From NCBI GenBank assembly GCA_903913865.1, contig CAIWMU010000066.1:1-33277 (forward strand): a stretch of 33,277 nucleotides of DNA, written 5' to 3'. Source of the DNA: an uncultured Verrucomicrobia subdivision 3 bacterium (GTDB lineage Bacteria > Verrucomicrobiota > Verrucomicrobiia > Limisphaerales > UBA8199). The position numbers and the translations under genes are program-made. The notes under the pieces are model-generated. The model was given only the letters and a program-made list of their open reading frames with translations. It searched no databases and had not been told where the DNA came from. This document shows, piece by piece, positions 14,704-24,071 of this stretch (positions within the stretch are counted from its first letter, which is position 1; the number at the start of each line of letters is the position of its first letter).

Positions 14704-16230
14704 ATGCGGTCCGCCATTCATGCTGTGAGCACGGCGCACACCCCCGAGTCTCTCGCCGGGGGACTGCGCGGGGAACCGGGTTTGATCCTGCTGCAAAGCG
14801 GATCCTGCCAGGCCGCTCCCGCCCGCTATTCGTTCGTCGCAGCCCGACCATGCCAGACCTTCCGCTCCCGGGGGTCCCACTGCACGCTTGAAGGATCCGG
14901 ACCGGCTGTCGAACTTTTTGGGGATCCCTGGCGAATTCTCGAAAACCTCCTCCTGCGCTACGAACTGCCGCACGATCTGGATGTTCCATTCCCACTCGGC
15001 GGCTGCTTTGGCTACTGGGGATACGACTTGCGAACCTTCGTGGAGCCGAAGCTCCCCCGCCGTTGCCGCAACGATCTTGGTCTGCCCGATTGTCAGGTGG
15101 GATTCTACCCCTCACTGGTTGTCTTCGACAATGCATTGGGAGCCTGCCATATCATCGCAACCGGCCTTACAGCAGACGGTTCCCGCACTCAGGATCAGGC
15201 GCAAGCCCAACTCGATTTCTGGCAGGCTGCCCTCTGCAGACCACCCGGAGATGCCCCACACCACACGGGAGATATTGCTACAGAGCGCACGCATCCTTCC
15301 AGGGAGACCAATACTCCACCTGATCAAGCATCCAACGAGAGTGCCCTGGTTCATTCCTCGATGAGTCGCGCCGGGTTTGTCACGGCGGTGCGCCGGGCCA
15401 AGGATTACATCCAAGCGGGCGATATCTATCAGGTCAACCTGTCGCATCGGTTGCAAGGCCCTTGGAATGGTTCCGGTTGGGCCCTTTTCGAACGACTCAG
15501 TGCTTTTTCGCCTGCCCCATTCGCCGGATTCCTTCAGGGGGATCGTTTCTCGGTTGTTTCCGCCTCCCCTGAGCAGTTTCTGAAGTTCTCAGGACGCCAT
15601 GTGCAAACCCGCCCAATCAAGGGCACCCGACCGCGCAGCGCTGATCCGACCCGGGACGCCCAGCTCAGTTACGAGCTGCAGACGAGTACCAAGGAACTAG
15701 CGGAATTGGTGATGATCACCGACCTGCTGCGGAACGATCTGGGAAAGGTCTGTGAGTATGGGTCTGTCCAAACGCCGGAGCTGGCCCGCCTGGAGCGTTA
15801 CACCCACGTGCACCACCTTGTTTCAACCGTCGAGGGCAGGCTCCGTCCCGAAATTTCCCACCTCTCGGCCCTTGCCTCCTGCTTCCCGGGAGGCAGCATC
15901 ACGGGCGCACCCAAATTCCGCGCCATGGAAATCATTGATGAGCTGGAACCTGTCAGCCGGGGAGCATACACTGGGGCACTCGGTTACATCGGCTTCAATC
16001 ACGAAAGCCAGCTCAGCATCGTTATCCGCACGGCAGTCACACACAACGGCCAGGCCTACTTTCATGCCGGGGCCGGGATCGTCGCCGACTCCGACCCTGA
16101 AGCGGAATATCAGGAAACCCTCGCGAAGGCCCGCGGATTCCTGGAATGCCTCGGGGCCGACCCTGCCCAGTCCCCGGAGGTTCTTCCCCAAACGAGTCTC
16201 AACATCACCGCGCTGGAGGGGGTCGAATAA
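14704..16230 (+). CDS. pabB: Aminodeoxychorismate synthase component I
   Basis: PabB converts chorismate, with ammonia from a glutaminase subunit, to 4-amino-4-deoxychorismate for folate synthesis. The C-terminal chorismate-binding domain (about 220-485) is complete, with DIYQVNLSHRL, the PIKGTRPR motif (Lys306), LVMITDLLRNDLGKVCEYGSV and SCFPGGSITGAPKFRAMEII. Lysine in PIKGT separates PabB from anthranilate synthase TrpE, where Ala is usual. The open frame extends upstream to 14461, but that part is antisense to mlaE. ATG 14704 gives a 508-residue product with the expected short N-terminus before GLILLQSG. No Shine-Dalgarno is seen there, and a TTG at about 14668 is possible. A variable linker at about 180-215 is rich in Pro, Thr and Gln. 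pabA is not in the window. Confidence 0.92.
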   Translation: MRSAIHAVSTAHTPESLAGGLRGEPGLILLQSGSCQAAPARYSFVAARPCQTFRSRGSHCTLEGSGPAVELFGDPWRILENLLLRYELPHDLDVPFPLGGCFGYWGYDLRTFVEPKLPRRCRNDLGLPDCQVGFYPSLVVFDNALGACHIIATGLTADGSRTQDQAQAQLDFWQAALCRPPGDAPHHTGDIATERTHPSRETNTPPDQASNESALVHSSMSRAGFVTAVRRAKDYIQAGDIYQVNLSHRLQGPWNGSGWALFERLSAFSPAPFAGFLQGDRFSVVSASPEQFLKFSGRHVQTRPIKGTRPRSADPTRDAQLSYELQTSTKELAELVMITDLLRNDLGKVCEYGSVQTPELARLERYTHVHHLVSTVEGRLRPEISHLSALASCFPGGSITGAPKFRAMEIIDELEPVSRGAYTGALGYIGFNHESQLSIVIRTAVTHNGQAYFHAGAGIVADSDPEAEYQETLAKARGFLECLGADPAQSPEVLPQTSLNITALEGVE

Positions 16231-17057
16231 TGCAGGTCTGCCTCAATGGGCTCTTCATGCCGGCGGAAGATGCCAAAATCTCGATTTTTGACCGGGGCTT
16301 TCTCTACGGTGATTCCCTTTTCGAAACGATGCGGGTGACGCATCGTCGGATCTTCCGCTGGCATTCGCACTGGGTCCGCCTCACAACTTCGGCATCGATG
16401 CTGGAGATGCGGATCCCCTGGTCAGAGGCGGATCTCCTGAGCAAGGCGGAGGAACTCGTCCTGCGAAACGGACTCCCGGAGGGAGTGCTGAGGCTGACCA
16501 TCTCCAGGGGAGTGGGCTTGCGTGGATATTCTCCAGTGGGGGCGGATACCCCCATCTACACCCTCACCCTGCACCCGATTCCTGAGGGCCCCGCCACCAA
16601 ATGGAAGCTCATGACTGCCAGTCAGAGAATCCCCTCCGGGATCGGTCTGGACTCCCTCAAGAGCGGGAACAAGCTGCGTCAGGTTTTGGCCAAAGGCGAA
16701 GCCTCCCGGGCTGGCGCGGATGAGGCGGTCCTTCTGGACAGTTCAGGCTCACTCGCCGAAGGCTCCGCAAGCAACATCTTTTGGATCGAGTCGGAAACCA
16801 TCCTCACCCCGCCCGAATCGACCGGCCTCCTGCCGGGCATCACGCGGGCTGTCGTGGGGGAGCTTTGCTGCCATTTGGGTATCCGTTTGCAGGAATGTCT
16901 GACCCCGCCCCAACGCGCCCGAGAGGCCTCGGGGGTCTTCTGCACCCTCAGTACGCTGGGAATTGTGGAGGTCAGGGCATGGGACAACCAATCCTGTGAG
17001 CTATCCCCCATCACGAGACGGCTGCAAATGGCCTACAGCAATCTGGTCCATTCCTGA
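16230..17057 (+). CDS. pabC: Aminodeoxychorismate lyase / class IV aminotransferase
   Basis: This 275-residue fold-type IV PLP enzyme has the expected N-terminal FDRGFLYGDSLFETMRV (20-36), the Schiff-base Lys144 in DSLKSGNKLRQVLAK and LAEGSASNIFW, which binds the cofactor. Branched-chain aminotransferases and D-amino acid transaminases share the fold. Position directly behind pabB, with a one-base TAATG overlap, makes 4-amino-4-deoxychorismate lyase (releasing p-aminobenzoate and pyruvate) the best call. GGAGGGGG in the end of pabB is a good ribosome-binding site for ATG 16230. The 3' end faces hrpB across about 60 bp. Confidence 0.88.
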   Translation: MQVCLNGLFMPAEDAKISIFDRGFLYGDSLFETMRVTHRRIFRWHSHWVRLTTSASMLEMRIPWSEADLLSKAEELVLRNGLPEGVLRLTISRGVGLRGYSPVGADTPIYTLTLHPIPEGPATKWKLMTASQRIPSGIGLDSLKSGNKLRQVLAKGEASRAGADEAVLLDSSGSLAEGSASNIFWIESETILTPPESTGLLPGITRAVVGELCCHLGIRLQECLTPPQRAREASGVFCTLSTLGIVEVRAWDNQSCELSPITRRLQMAYSNLVHS

Positions 17058-17116
17058 GGAGGTTTGCCGGTGATTCCATCCCACCCTCATCAATTCAGCG
17101 GCAATCGACCTCCCGG

Positions 17117-19690
17117 TCACCTCCATTCGTGCTTCGGATACTTCCTCTGCAATTCCTGCTTGATCCGGGGGTAGTGCTCGGACCAAAACCGTTGCAAGTC
17201 CTGGGTGACCTGCACGGGACGCATGCTGGGGGCCAGAATGTGGAGGACCACCGGCACACGCCCCATCGCGATGCGTGGGGATTGGCCCACCCCAAACAGG
17301 TGCTGGATCCGGATCGCAATATGCGGCGGATTCGAGGCATCGTAGATGATTTTTGGAGTGCGGCCATTTGCAAGGGTCAACCGCTCCGGAACATGCTTTT
17401 CCAGCAGCGCCTGCTGCCCGCCACTCAACCAGCCCCTTACCGATTCCCTAACCGGCAGATCCTTCAAGTCTCTGGCGCTGTGGGAACCGTGGCAGATCTG
17501 CTCCACAAGGGCCTGCCTGTCCTCCGGATTGAGCGGGGGCAACTCCAATTCAGGACACCACTTGCTCAGCAGGTTCAGGCGGATGATCCACTGTTCCACC
17601 GTATCGTCCCACTGTTCAAAACTCAGCCGTCCCGACATCACCTCCTGGGCGAGCAACCGGGCAGCCTCGTCCGCCGGAGGCGGATCCACTCTGCGGGTGG
17701 TGAAAGCCAACCCCCGGAACCGGAGGTTTTCCTCGGCTTGAACCCGGCGGGAGGTCGCATCATAAAACACCCTCAAGTCCCCGGTGATGTCTCCGGGGAA
17801 CAAGGTAGTCAGCCAGGATTCCTCAACCGGCATGGCCAGGCTCAGCATCGTGCTCACACTCTTCTCCCGTCCCTCCACCTCCCTGATCTCTGCCGCCACG
17901 AGCAGCGGACATTCACGCGCCACACTCTCCCGGACCAGAACCCCCCGCCGACCATGCACCATCTCAAAGCGCAGTTCCCTGTCCCCCTGCCGCCGCGCCA
18001 CCCGGTCACTGAACCCGACCAGCACACATCGGCGCAAAGCATCCACCGGCGGGTTCCCCGGCTGCACGTTCAGCCCTTGATCCCGCGCAATCTCGAGAAA
18101 CTGATCCAGCAACGGCCTGACCTGACGCGCGGCAACCCCGTTCACTCCGAGCGCACGACACACATCCGGGTGGAATCCCCGTGCCGAAACCTCCTGCCAA
18201 ACCCCCATGAGCACGCCGAAATCCCCATGCGCCGTCGAACCTGCCAACTCTTCACGTCGGTTCATCACCGCAGGTTCCGTGCTGCGAACAAGCAACTCCC
18301 GCCCCTGTGTCAGTGCGGCAACCAGACATGCCTGGTGCACGCACCCCTGATCCTCCGCCGCCAGCAGCATCCGCGAGTAGCGCGGATGGAGCGGGAACGC
18401 AAGCATCCGCATCCCCACATCGGTGATGACCGTGTCACAAGGTCCATCCACCGGTTCCGAACCATCCCGAACCGGCAGCAGCGCCCCCAGATCCATCAAC
18501 AATTCCTCCGCCCGCTCCAGTGCCACCGGATCAGGCGGTTCAAGCCATCGAAATTTCCTCAGGTTTCCCGCCCCGGCCGCCTTCAGCGCAAGAACCACCT
18601 CTGCCAGATCAAGTCGCTTGATCTCTGGCAATTCCTGCGCGGCGCGGTGGCCATGCTCCTCCCGGGACCAAAGGCGGAGGCTCATTCCTGGAGCTGTCCG
18701 CCCCGCCCGCCCTGCCCGCTGATCCGCTGATGCACGGCTGATCTTCTCGATCAACAATGTGTTGATGCCCCGGTGCGGATCATACCTCGCAATCCGCGCC
18801 AGCCCGCAGTCAATCACGCATGTGATCCCGTCAATGGTGAGGGAGGTTTCCGCCACGTTCGTCGCCACCACCACCTTCCGCCGCTCATGCCGGGCCACCG
18901 CCTGATCCTGCTCCCGGGCATCCAGTTCCCCATACAGGGGCAGCAGCAAAAAGCCGCGCGATTCCGGGCGGCGACGCAGGGCGGTCAGCGTCTCCCCGAT
19001 CTCAAACCCGCCCGGCATGAAGATCAGGACATCCCCGGCACCACCCGACCCGACAAATTCGGCAAAGGCATCCGCCGCCTGATCCCATACCGCACGCTTG
19101 TCCAGATATCCCGGAGTGGAACTGTATTCTATTTGGACCGGAAACTGCCTCCCCTCCGAAGTTAGAATTGGACAGGGTGCCAGATACTGCTCCAAAGCCG
19201 CCAGATCAAGCGTTGCGGACATCACCACCAGCCTCAGATCGGGCCTGTCAGTTTCCTGCAACTCCAACGCCCGCGCCAGGGTGACATCCCCATGCAGATG
19301 CCGCTCGTGAAATTCATCGAAAATGATGGCTGAAACCCGCTCCAACCGCCGATCCTGAAGCATCTGCCGGAGCAGGATCCCCTCGGTGACATAGCGGATC
19401 CGGGTTTCCCGGGTCGTACGGTTTTCAAACTTGATCTGGTAGCCCACCTCCCCACCCAATTCAACACCCCGTTCGGCAGCCACCCGTCGCGCCAGCAGTC
19501 GGGCCGCGATCCGGCGGGGCTGCAGCACCACCACCTGTCCATTCCCCAGCAACCCGTGATCCAGCAACATCTGGGGCACCTGGGTTGATTTGCCGGAACC
19601 CGTCGGGGCGCAAAGCAGCAACCGGCGGTCCGTGCGCAGCACGTCCACCAGCCTTCCCTCAACCTCATAAATGGGCAATCGCTCAGCCAT
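17117..19690 (-). CDS. hrpB: ATP-dependent helicase HrpB
   Basis: The 857-residue protein is a DEAH-family helicase of the HrpB type. It has Walker A APTGSGKS (28-35), the HrpB-typical DEFHER (125-130) in place of DEAH, SATLDL as motif III, VATNVAETSLTIDGI (motif V region) and QRAGRAGRTAPG (motif VI). After the helicase core come the HA2-like region and the HrpB C-terminal domain. The end, HLFGVGQSPRIAMGRVPVVLHILAPSMRPVQVTQDLQRFW...YPKHEW, is diagnostic of HrpB. Length is close to that of E. coli HrpB (about 810-820). The cellular role of HrpB is poorly defined; an RNA-related role is assumed from the family. It is convergent with pabC. Confidence 0.95.
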   Translation of the reverse strand: MAERLPIYEVEGRLVDVLRTDRRLLLCAPTGSGKSTQVPQMLLDHGLLGNGQVVVLQPRRIAARLLARRVAAERGVELGGEVGYQIKFENRTTRETRIRYVTEGILLRQMLQDRRLERVSAIIFDEFHERHLHGDVTLARALELQETDRPDLRLVVMSATLDLAALEQYLAPCPILTSEGRQFPVQIEYSSTPGYLDKRAVWDQAADAFAEFVGSGGAGDVLIFMPGGFEIGETLTALRRRPESRGFLLLPLYGELDAREQDQAVARHERRKVVVATNVAETSLTIDGITCVIDCGLARIARYDPHRGINTLLIEKISRASADQRAGRAGRTAPGMSLRLWSREEHGHRAAQELPEIKRLDLAEVVLALKAAGAGNLRKFRWLEPPDPVALERAEELLMDLGALLPVRDGSEPVDGPCDTVITDVGMRMLAFPLHPRYSRMLLAAEDQGCVHQACLVAALTQGRELLVRSTEPAVMNRREELAGSTAHGDFGVLMGVWQEVSARGFHPDVCRALGVNGVAARQVRPLLDQFLEIARDQGLNVQPGNPPVDALRRCVLVGFSDRVARRQGDRELRFEMVHGRRGVLVRESVARECPLLVAAEIREVEGREKSVSTMLSLAMPVEESWLTTLFPGDITGDLRVFYDATSRRVQAEENLRFRGLAFTTRRVDPPPADEAARLLAQEVMSGRLSFEQWDDTVEQWIIRLNLLSKWCPELELPPLNPEDRQALVEQICHGSHSARDLKDLPVRESVRGWLSGGQQALLEKHVPERLTLANGRTPKIIYDASNPPHIAIRIQHLFGVGQSPRIAMGRVPVVLHILAPSMRPVQVTQDLQRFWSEHYPRIKQELQRKYPKHEWR

Positions 19691-19994
19691 CTCCGCACCA
19701 TTCTAACGGAACCATGCCCCGTTGGGAATCGGACTCCGCAGCAACTTGATCCCCTGGCCGGATGATTATTTTGCCAGCCAGTCATCCAGCCGGGGTTGAG
19801 ACCCTTGCCGAAATTGATTCTTGGGTTAAGCTAAAGACATGGTGATCTTTGTGGAGTTATCGTGGGATTCGTTTCCCGGTTTACGTTGTGGCTGGGCTGC
19901 TCCTGCTTTCGATGTTCCAAAATCCGAAGGCACCCCACTCATGTTCTCTCAGATGAAGAATCTCCCGGCAACCGGACAGGGCGGCTGATCCTAT
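19691..19994. other. Intergenic, no gene seen with confidence
   Basis: A 49-codon plus-strand frame (19839-19988) exists, but its product has no recognisable character and I do not call it a gene. No good promoter pair was found by eye. The region must hold the regulatory sequences for hrpB (-) and for the leader ORF and GAF gene (+). Confidence 0.4.
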
Positions 19995-20102
19995 ATGACA
20001 AAAACCCCCAAATCCGGCAAAGGTGACCCATCTACCACGATCAAGCCGTTACACTTGGCTCAAATCATTTTAGCAGCAAGAAAATCCCGGAGGTCCCTGT
20101 GA
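19995..20102 (+). CDS. Possible 35-residue leader peptide overlapping the GAF gene
   Basis: ATG 19995 opens a 35-codon frame whose TGA (20100-20102) overlaps the GTG start of the GAF gene (20099-20101) in the sequence GTGA. That is the classic geometry of translational coupling. The peptide begins MTKTPKSGKGDPSTT and ends in a basic LAARKSRRSL. No family is known and no clear Shine-Dalgarno precedes it. The GAF start has its own GGAGG inside the end of this frame, so the overlap could also be accidental. Confidence 0.35.
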   Translation: MTKTPKSGKGDPSTTIKPLHLAQIILAARKSRRSL

Positions 20103-20782
20103 TCATTCCCCCAAAACCAGCGAACGAGACAGAACGCCTCGCCGCCCTCCACGCCTACAACATTCTGGACACGACACCAGAACGTTCCTACGACGACATC
20201 GTTCATCTGGTAGCCTACGTCTGTCAGGTCCCCATGGCCACCATCTCTCTGGTTGACGATGCCCGCCAGTGGTTCAAGTCCCGGATCGGGCTGGAGGCTC
20301 AGGAGACAGGGCGCGACATCTCCTTCTGCGCAAACACAATTCTGGCGGATGAACCGATGGTTGTGGACGATGCCACCCGGGACTATAGATTTGCGGACAG
20401 CCCTCTCGTTCAGGGCGCACCCCACATCCGGTTCTACGCCGGTTTTCCGCTGATCACACCCGAGGGTTACGCGCTGGGATCGCTCTGTGCCATCGACCGC
20501 ACCCCACGGCAACTTTCCCCCGAACAAAGCGAGGCCATGAAGGCCCTGACCCGCCAACTCATGACACTCCTTGAGTTGCGTCGGGTCTCAGCCAAAATGG
20601 CGGCAGCCTTGCAGGAGGTAAAAACCCTGCAAAGCCTGCTGCCGGTTTGCGCCTGGTGCAAGCGGATCCGCGACAGTGATGGCAGCTGGATGAGCCCGGA
20701 ACTCTACATCATGAACAAGTCGCGCGGCAGTGTGACTCACGGCATCTGCCCCACCTGTCTGGCACAGCAGCAACCGGTCTGA
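20099..20782 (+). CDS. GAF domain protein with C-terminal CxxC...CxxC module
   Basis: The 227-residue protein has an N-terminal GAF sensor domain (about 10-160): ERLAALHAYNILDTTPE, ATISLVDDARQWFKSRIGL, and FYAGFPLITPEGYALGSLCAIDRTPRQLS are typical of the GAF subgroup found in front of histidine kinases and diguanylate cyclases. A short helix (about 160-180) leads to LPVCAWCKRIRDSDGSW...HGICPTCL with Cys184, Cys187, Cys217 and Cys220, a probable zinc or redox site. This tail recurs at the end of bacterial PAS and GAF signalling proteins. No kinase, GGDEF or DNA-binding output domain is present. The start is GTG 20099, with GGAGG five bases upstream. The ligand is unknown. Confidence 0.88.
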   Translation: MIIPPKPANETERLAALHAYNILDTTPERSYDDIVHLVAYVCQVPMATISLVDDARQWFKSRIGLEAQETGRDISFCANTILADEPMVVDDATRDYRFADSPLVQGAPHIRFYAGFPLITPEGYALGSLCAIDRTPRQLSPEQSEAMKALTRQLMTLLELRRVSAKMAAALQEVKTLQSLLPVCAWCKRIRDSDGSWMSPELYIMNKSRGSVTHGICPTCLAQQQPV

Positions 20783-20811
20783 GCAGTCCGGCCGCCCATC
20801 CGGGTCGGTGA

Positions 20812-23394
20812 TCACCGCTGCAAGCCGCCGATTCTCACCAACCGGATCACCGGCTCCCCTGCCTCGCGGGAGGCCTGCAGATCGACATCAAACTCCGCAA
20901 CCCAGTCGTTGTGTTCCTCCGGGTCGATCAGCATCTGCTGCACCCGCCAGCTCTTCTTATCCTCCGCAACCACCACGTAGGTGTGCCGCGCATTCCTCGC
21001 ATTAGGGTCGAGGCAGATCCGCTCGTTCTCCTTGTGGTAATCCATCAGCACCTGTTCCAGCCTGGGGGCGGTCCACGGCTGCCCCTCCAAATCCTCAACC
21101 TTGCTGAGATGCAGGAGCGCGGCATCAAGGTCCTGATTAACCAGTCCACGGAGAAAATTGAAAATCCGGATCCGGATCGCGCCAGTAAAGCCTTTGACAT
21201 CCCGGGTCACATCCTTCGCCGCCTCCTCCGCACCGGGCGGACGCACCTCCTGCGTGGCCACAGCCTGATAACCCGGATTTTTCATCTTCTCCCACTCCTC
21301 CAGCAGGCTTGAATCCACCTGCCGCAGCATGGTGGTCAGATACAATTCCATCTCCCGGACCTCATCGGTCTTCACAGCATCAGGCACCGTCTGGGACAGA
21401 ACCTTGTAAACACTGTTCAGGTGCCGCAAAAGCACCCCTTCCGCCCGCTGCAGTTCGTAATCCCGGATATAATCGGAAAAGGAGCGGAAGGTCTCGAACA
21501 TCTCCCGCGCTATCGATTTGGGCCGGATGTTGTCCTGACCAACCCAGGGATGACGATCCGAGAACGCGTTGAAGGTGGAGTAAACGAATTCACGATTGGG
21601 TTTCGGATGCTCCAGCTTCTCCAACTCCTCCATGCGCTCGTCGTATTCAATCCCTGCCATCTTCATCTCGGCAACCTTCTGCCCCTTGAGCTTGTCGAGT
21701 TGCTTGCGGAGGATGACCTCCGGGTTTTCGAGGATCGATTCCACAAGCGTCAACACGACAAGGGCATAGTCAGGGGCCTGGGGATCTATCAAAGGAAGCG
21801 TCTCCAGCAGGTAGAGCGAGAGGGTCTGGTCCATCGAGAAATCATCCTGAAGATCGACGTTCACCCGCAAATAAGCCCCATGTTCATCCACGGGCATGAA
21901 CTCCACAATCCGCCGGTCAAGCAGGGAACGAAACAACTGCCAGGCCCGCTTGATGTGGGATTTCTTCGCCTTCGGGGACTCATGCGACCTCGAGATCAGG
22001 CTCTGCATCGCCCTGCAACCGTCCCCCTTTCGACTCAGCACATTCAGCAACATGCCATGGCTGACCTGGAACCGTGAGGTGAGCTTCTCCGGTGTCGCCG
22101 AGATCAATCTCAGGAAGGTGTTCTTGTCCCAGTTTACAAAATTCTTCTCAGGCGGCTTGCGCTTCACCGACTTCTTGCCATCCCGCGCTGCCTTCTCCTC
22201 CAGTTTGAGGTTCTCAACCATGTGCTCGGGAGCCTGCGCCACAACCCACCCCCGATCATCAAACCCCTTGCGACCCGCCCGCCCGCCAATCTGATGAAAA
22301 TCGCGCGCGCTCAAAATCATCGTCTTCTGCCCGTCAAACTTGCACAACCGCGTGAACAACACCGTGCGGATGGGCACGTTGATCCCCACCCCGAGTGTGT
22401 CGGTCCCGCAAATCACCTTCAGCAACCCCTTCTGCGCGAGCTGCTCCACCAGCACCCTGTATTTGGGCAGCAACCCGGCATGATGCAGGCCAATCCCATG
22501 CTTCAGCCATCTCTTGATCTCCGGTCCATAGGGGCTTGTGAACTTGAATCCCTCCACAGCCGCACCGATGGCCGCTTTCTGCTCCCGCGTGCAGACATTG
22601 ATGCTCGTGAAATCCTGCGCGCTCTGTGCAGCCTCCAATTGGGTAAAATGCACCACATAAACCGGTGCGCGCCCCTGCGCCACAAGCGACTCCAGGGTGG
22701 TGGCCAGCGGCAGTTCGGAATAGGCGTGTTCAAGCGGCACCGGACGCTCAACCGAACTCACAGTGGCGGTGGGGCGCCCGTTCAACCCGGTCAGTTCCGT
22801 CTCAAAAAAGGAGGTGTCCCCAAGGGTGGCTGACATCAAAAGGAACCGGGCCTTGGACAGGGTCAGGATGGGAATCTGCCACGCTCCGCCACGCTCCCGG
22901 TCGGCGTAGTAGTGGAACTCGTCCATGATGACATCCTGAACATTGGCCTCCGCCCCTTCGCGAAGGGCAATATTGGCGAGAATCTCTGCCGTGCAGCACA
23001 GGATAGGGGCATCCCGGTTCACGGATGCATCCCCCGTGCTCAACCCCACGTTCTCCGGCCCGAACTCCTTGCACAGGTTCATCCATTTCTCGTTCACCAG
23101 CGCCTTGATCGGGCAGGTGTAAACCGAACGCCTGCCCTGGACAAGCCCCTTGAAATGCAGCGCGGCGGCAACCATCGATTTGCCGGAGCCGGTCGGGGTG
23201 TTCAGGATGACATTCTTTTCCTCGAACAGTTCCAGGATCGCCGTTTCCTGTGCCGCATAAAGCTTCAGGTTCCGGCTTTCCACATAATCCAGAAACCGGC
23301 CAAGCAGCTCATCATTTCCCGGACGGTCCCCCCGGGGGATGAAATCATACAAAGTCTTCAAGCGCCCCAAGTCTAAGGCAGCGACCCTCCCCAT
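20812..23394 (-). CDS. Ski2-like DExH RNA helicase with C-terminal DUF3516-type region
   Basis: This large (860-residue) superfamily 2 helicase has Walker A TPTGSGKS (66-73), DEFH (158-161), SATL as motif III, a motif IV-V region ending [16 protein letters not shown], and [15 protein letters not shown] as motif VI, which is typical of Ski2/Mtr4-type helicases. The C-terminal half is helical and includes a long charged stretch; it resembles the DUF3516 region of bacterial helicases of this group. It probably unwinds RNA or RNA-DNA structures, but its substrate is not known. ATG 23394 (MGRVAALDL) is chosen; an in-frame TTG at 23403 would add three residues. It follows the DUF456 gene by 16 bp on the same strand and converges with the GAF gene across 29 bp. 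Confidence 0.9.
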   Translation of the reverse strand: MGRVAALDLGRLKTLYDFIPRGDRPGNDELLGRFLDYVESRNLKLYAAQETAILELFEEKNVILNTPTGSGKSMVAAALHFKGLVQGRRSVYTCPIKALVNEKWMNLCKEFGPENVGLSTGDASVNRDAPILCCTAEILANIALREGAEANVQDVIMDEFHYYADRERGGAWQIPILTLSKARFLLMSATLGDTSFFETELTGLNGRPTATVSSVERPVPLEHAYSELPLATTLESLVAQGRAPVYVVHFTQLEAAQSAQDFTSINVCTREQKAAIGAAVEGFKFTSPYGPEIKRWLKHGIGLHHAGLLPKYRVLVEQLAQKGLLKVICGTDTLGVGINVPIRTVLFTRLCKFDGQKTMILSARDFHQIGGRAGRKGFDDRGWVVAQAPEHMVENLKLEEKAARDGKKSVKRKPPEKNFVNWDKNTFLRLISATPEKLTSRFQVSHGMLLNVLSRKGDGCRAMQSLISRSHESPKAKKSHIKRAWQLFRSLLDRRIVEFMPVDEHGAYLRVNVDLQDDFSMDQTLSLYLLETLPLIDPQAPDYALVVLTLVESILENPEVILRKQLDKLKGQKVAEMKMAGIEYDERMEELEKLEHPKPNREFVYSTFNAFSDRHPWVGQDNIRPKSIAREMFETFRSFSDYIRDYELQRAEGVLLRHLNSVYKVLSQTVPDAVKTDEVREMELYLTTMLRQVDSSLLEEWEKMKNPGYQAVATQEVRPPGAEEAAKDVTRDVKGFTGAIRIRIFNFLRGLVNQDLDAALLHLSKVEDLEGQPWTAPRLEQVLMDYHKENERICLDPNARNARHTYVVVAEDKKSWRVQQMLIDPEEHNDWVAEFDVDLQASREAGEPVIRLVRIGGLQR

Positions 23395-23410
23395 CAAATG
23401 CAAAACCGGC

Positions 23411-23908
23411 TCACGTGGAACGAAATATCACACTCGTTATGAACAACAGAATCATCACAAGGGACATCGCCAGCTTGCCAACCGCTCCGACCAGCAAGCC
23501 CAGCACCGCCCCCATCCCCGCCTTGGCTGCCGGTTTGAATTCCCGCCCCCCCGTCAGCTCCAGCAACAGCGCACCCACAAACGGCCCGAGAATGATCCCG
23601 GGAAGGCTGAAGAAAAGCCCCACAATTCCCCCGACCACCGCCCCCACCACCCCCCGCCAGGTTGCCCCCATCTTCTTCGCCCCCAGTATCCCGGCCGCAT
23701 AATCCACCACATACGCCACCACAGCCATCAAGGCGATGATCACCAGCACCGGGGTGTTGGCCCCGTGCGCCCCAAAATACATCCGGTGCACCACTCCTGC
23801 GGCCACGATCAACGGCAACCCCGGCAGCATGGGAATGAAACTCCCCGCCACCCCGATCAGCATGACAACCACTGCCAGTGCCAGACCAACCATCTGCTCG
23901 ATATCCAT
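23411..23908 (-). CDS. DUF456 family membrane protein
   Basis: The 165-residue, glycine- and alanine-rich integral membrane protein has about four to five hydrophobic helices. It shows the DUF456 pattern [20 protein letters not shown] near the N-terminus and the paired glycine-rich segments [12 protein letters not shown] and [11 protein letters not shown] in the middle. The function of this family is not established. It lies 16 bp ahead of the Ski2-like helicase and is probably co-transcribed with it; it diverges from purU. Confidence 0.85.
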   Translation of the reverse strand: MDIEQMVGLALAVVVMLIGVAGSFIPMLPGLPLIVAAGVVHRMYFGAHGANTPVLVIIALMAVVAYVVDYAAGILGAKKMGATWRGVVGAVVGGIVGLFFSLPGIILGPFVGALLLELTGGREFKPAAKAGMGAVLGLLVGAVGKLAMSLVMILLFITSVIFRST

Positions 23909-24017
23909 ACCGCCACCCTAACCCAACTCATCCAACCTGCAATCCGGAACAGCACGATTACAAACAAGGCCCCTTTTTCCAATCCGCGCCCAACCACCCG
24001 TGGAAGGACAAAAACGC

Positions 24018-24046
24018 TTAACATCCCCCATCCTATCAAGTAATCT
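24018..24046 (+). promoter_or_regulatory. Candidate promoter of purU
   Basis: TTAACA (24018-24023) is one mismatch from the -35 consensus. TAATCT (24041-24046) lies 17 bp further on, 25 bp ahead of the purU start. The -10 box is poor, so the call rests mainly on position and the good -35 box. Confidence 0.35.
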
Positions 24047-24071
24047 TCCCCCGCCGCAAACCCGGCATCTA

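Noticed and set aside
17129-18730. 533-codon plus-strand frame opposite hrpB
   Set aside because: It has the same shadow composition and lies antisense to diagnostic HrpB domains.
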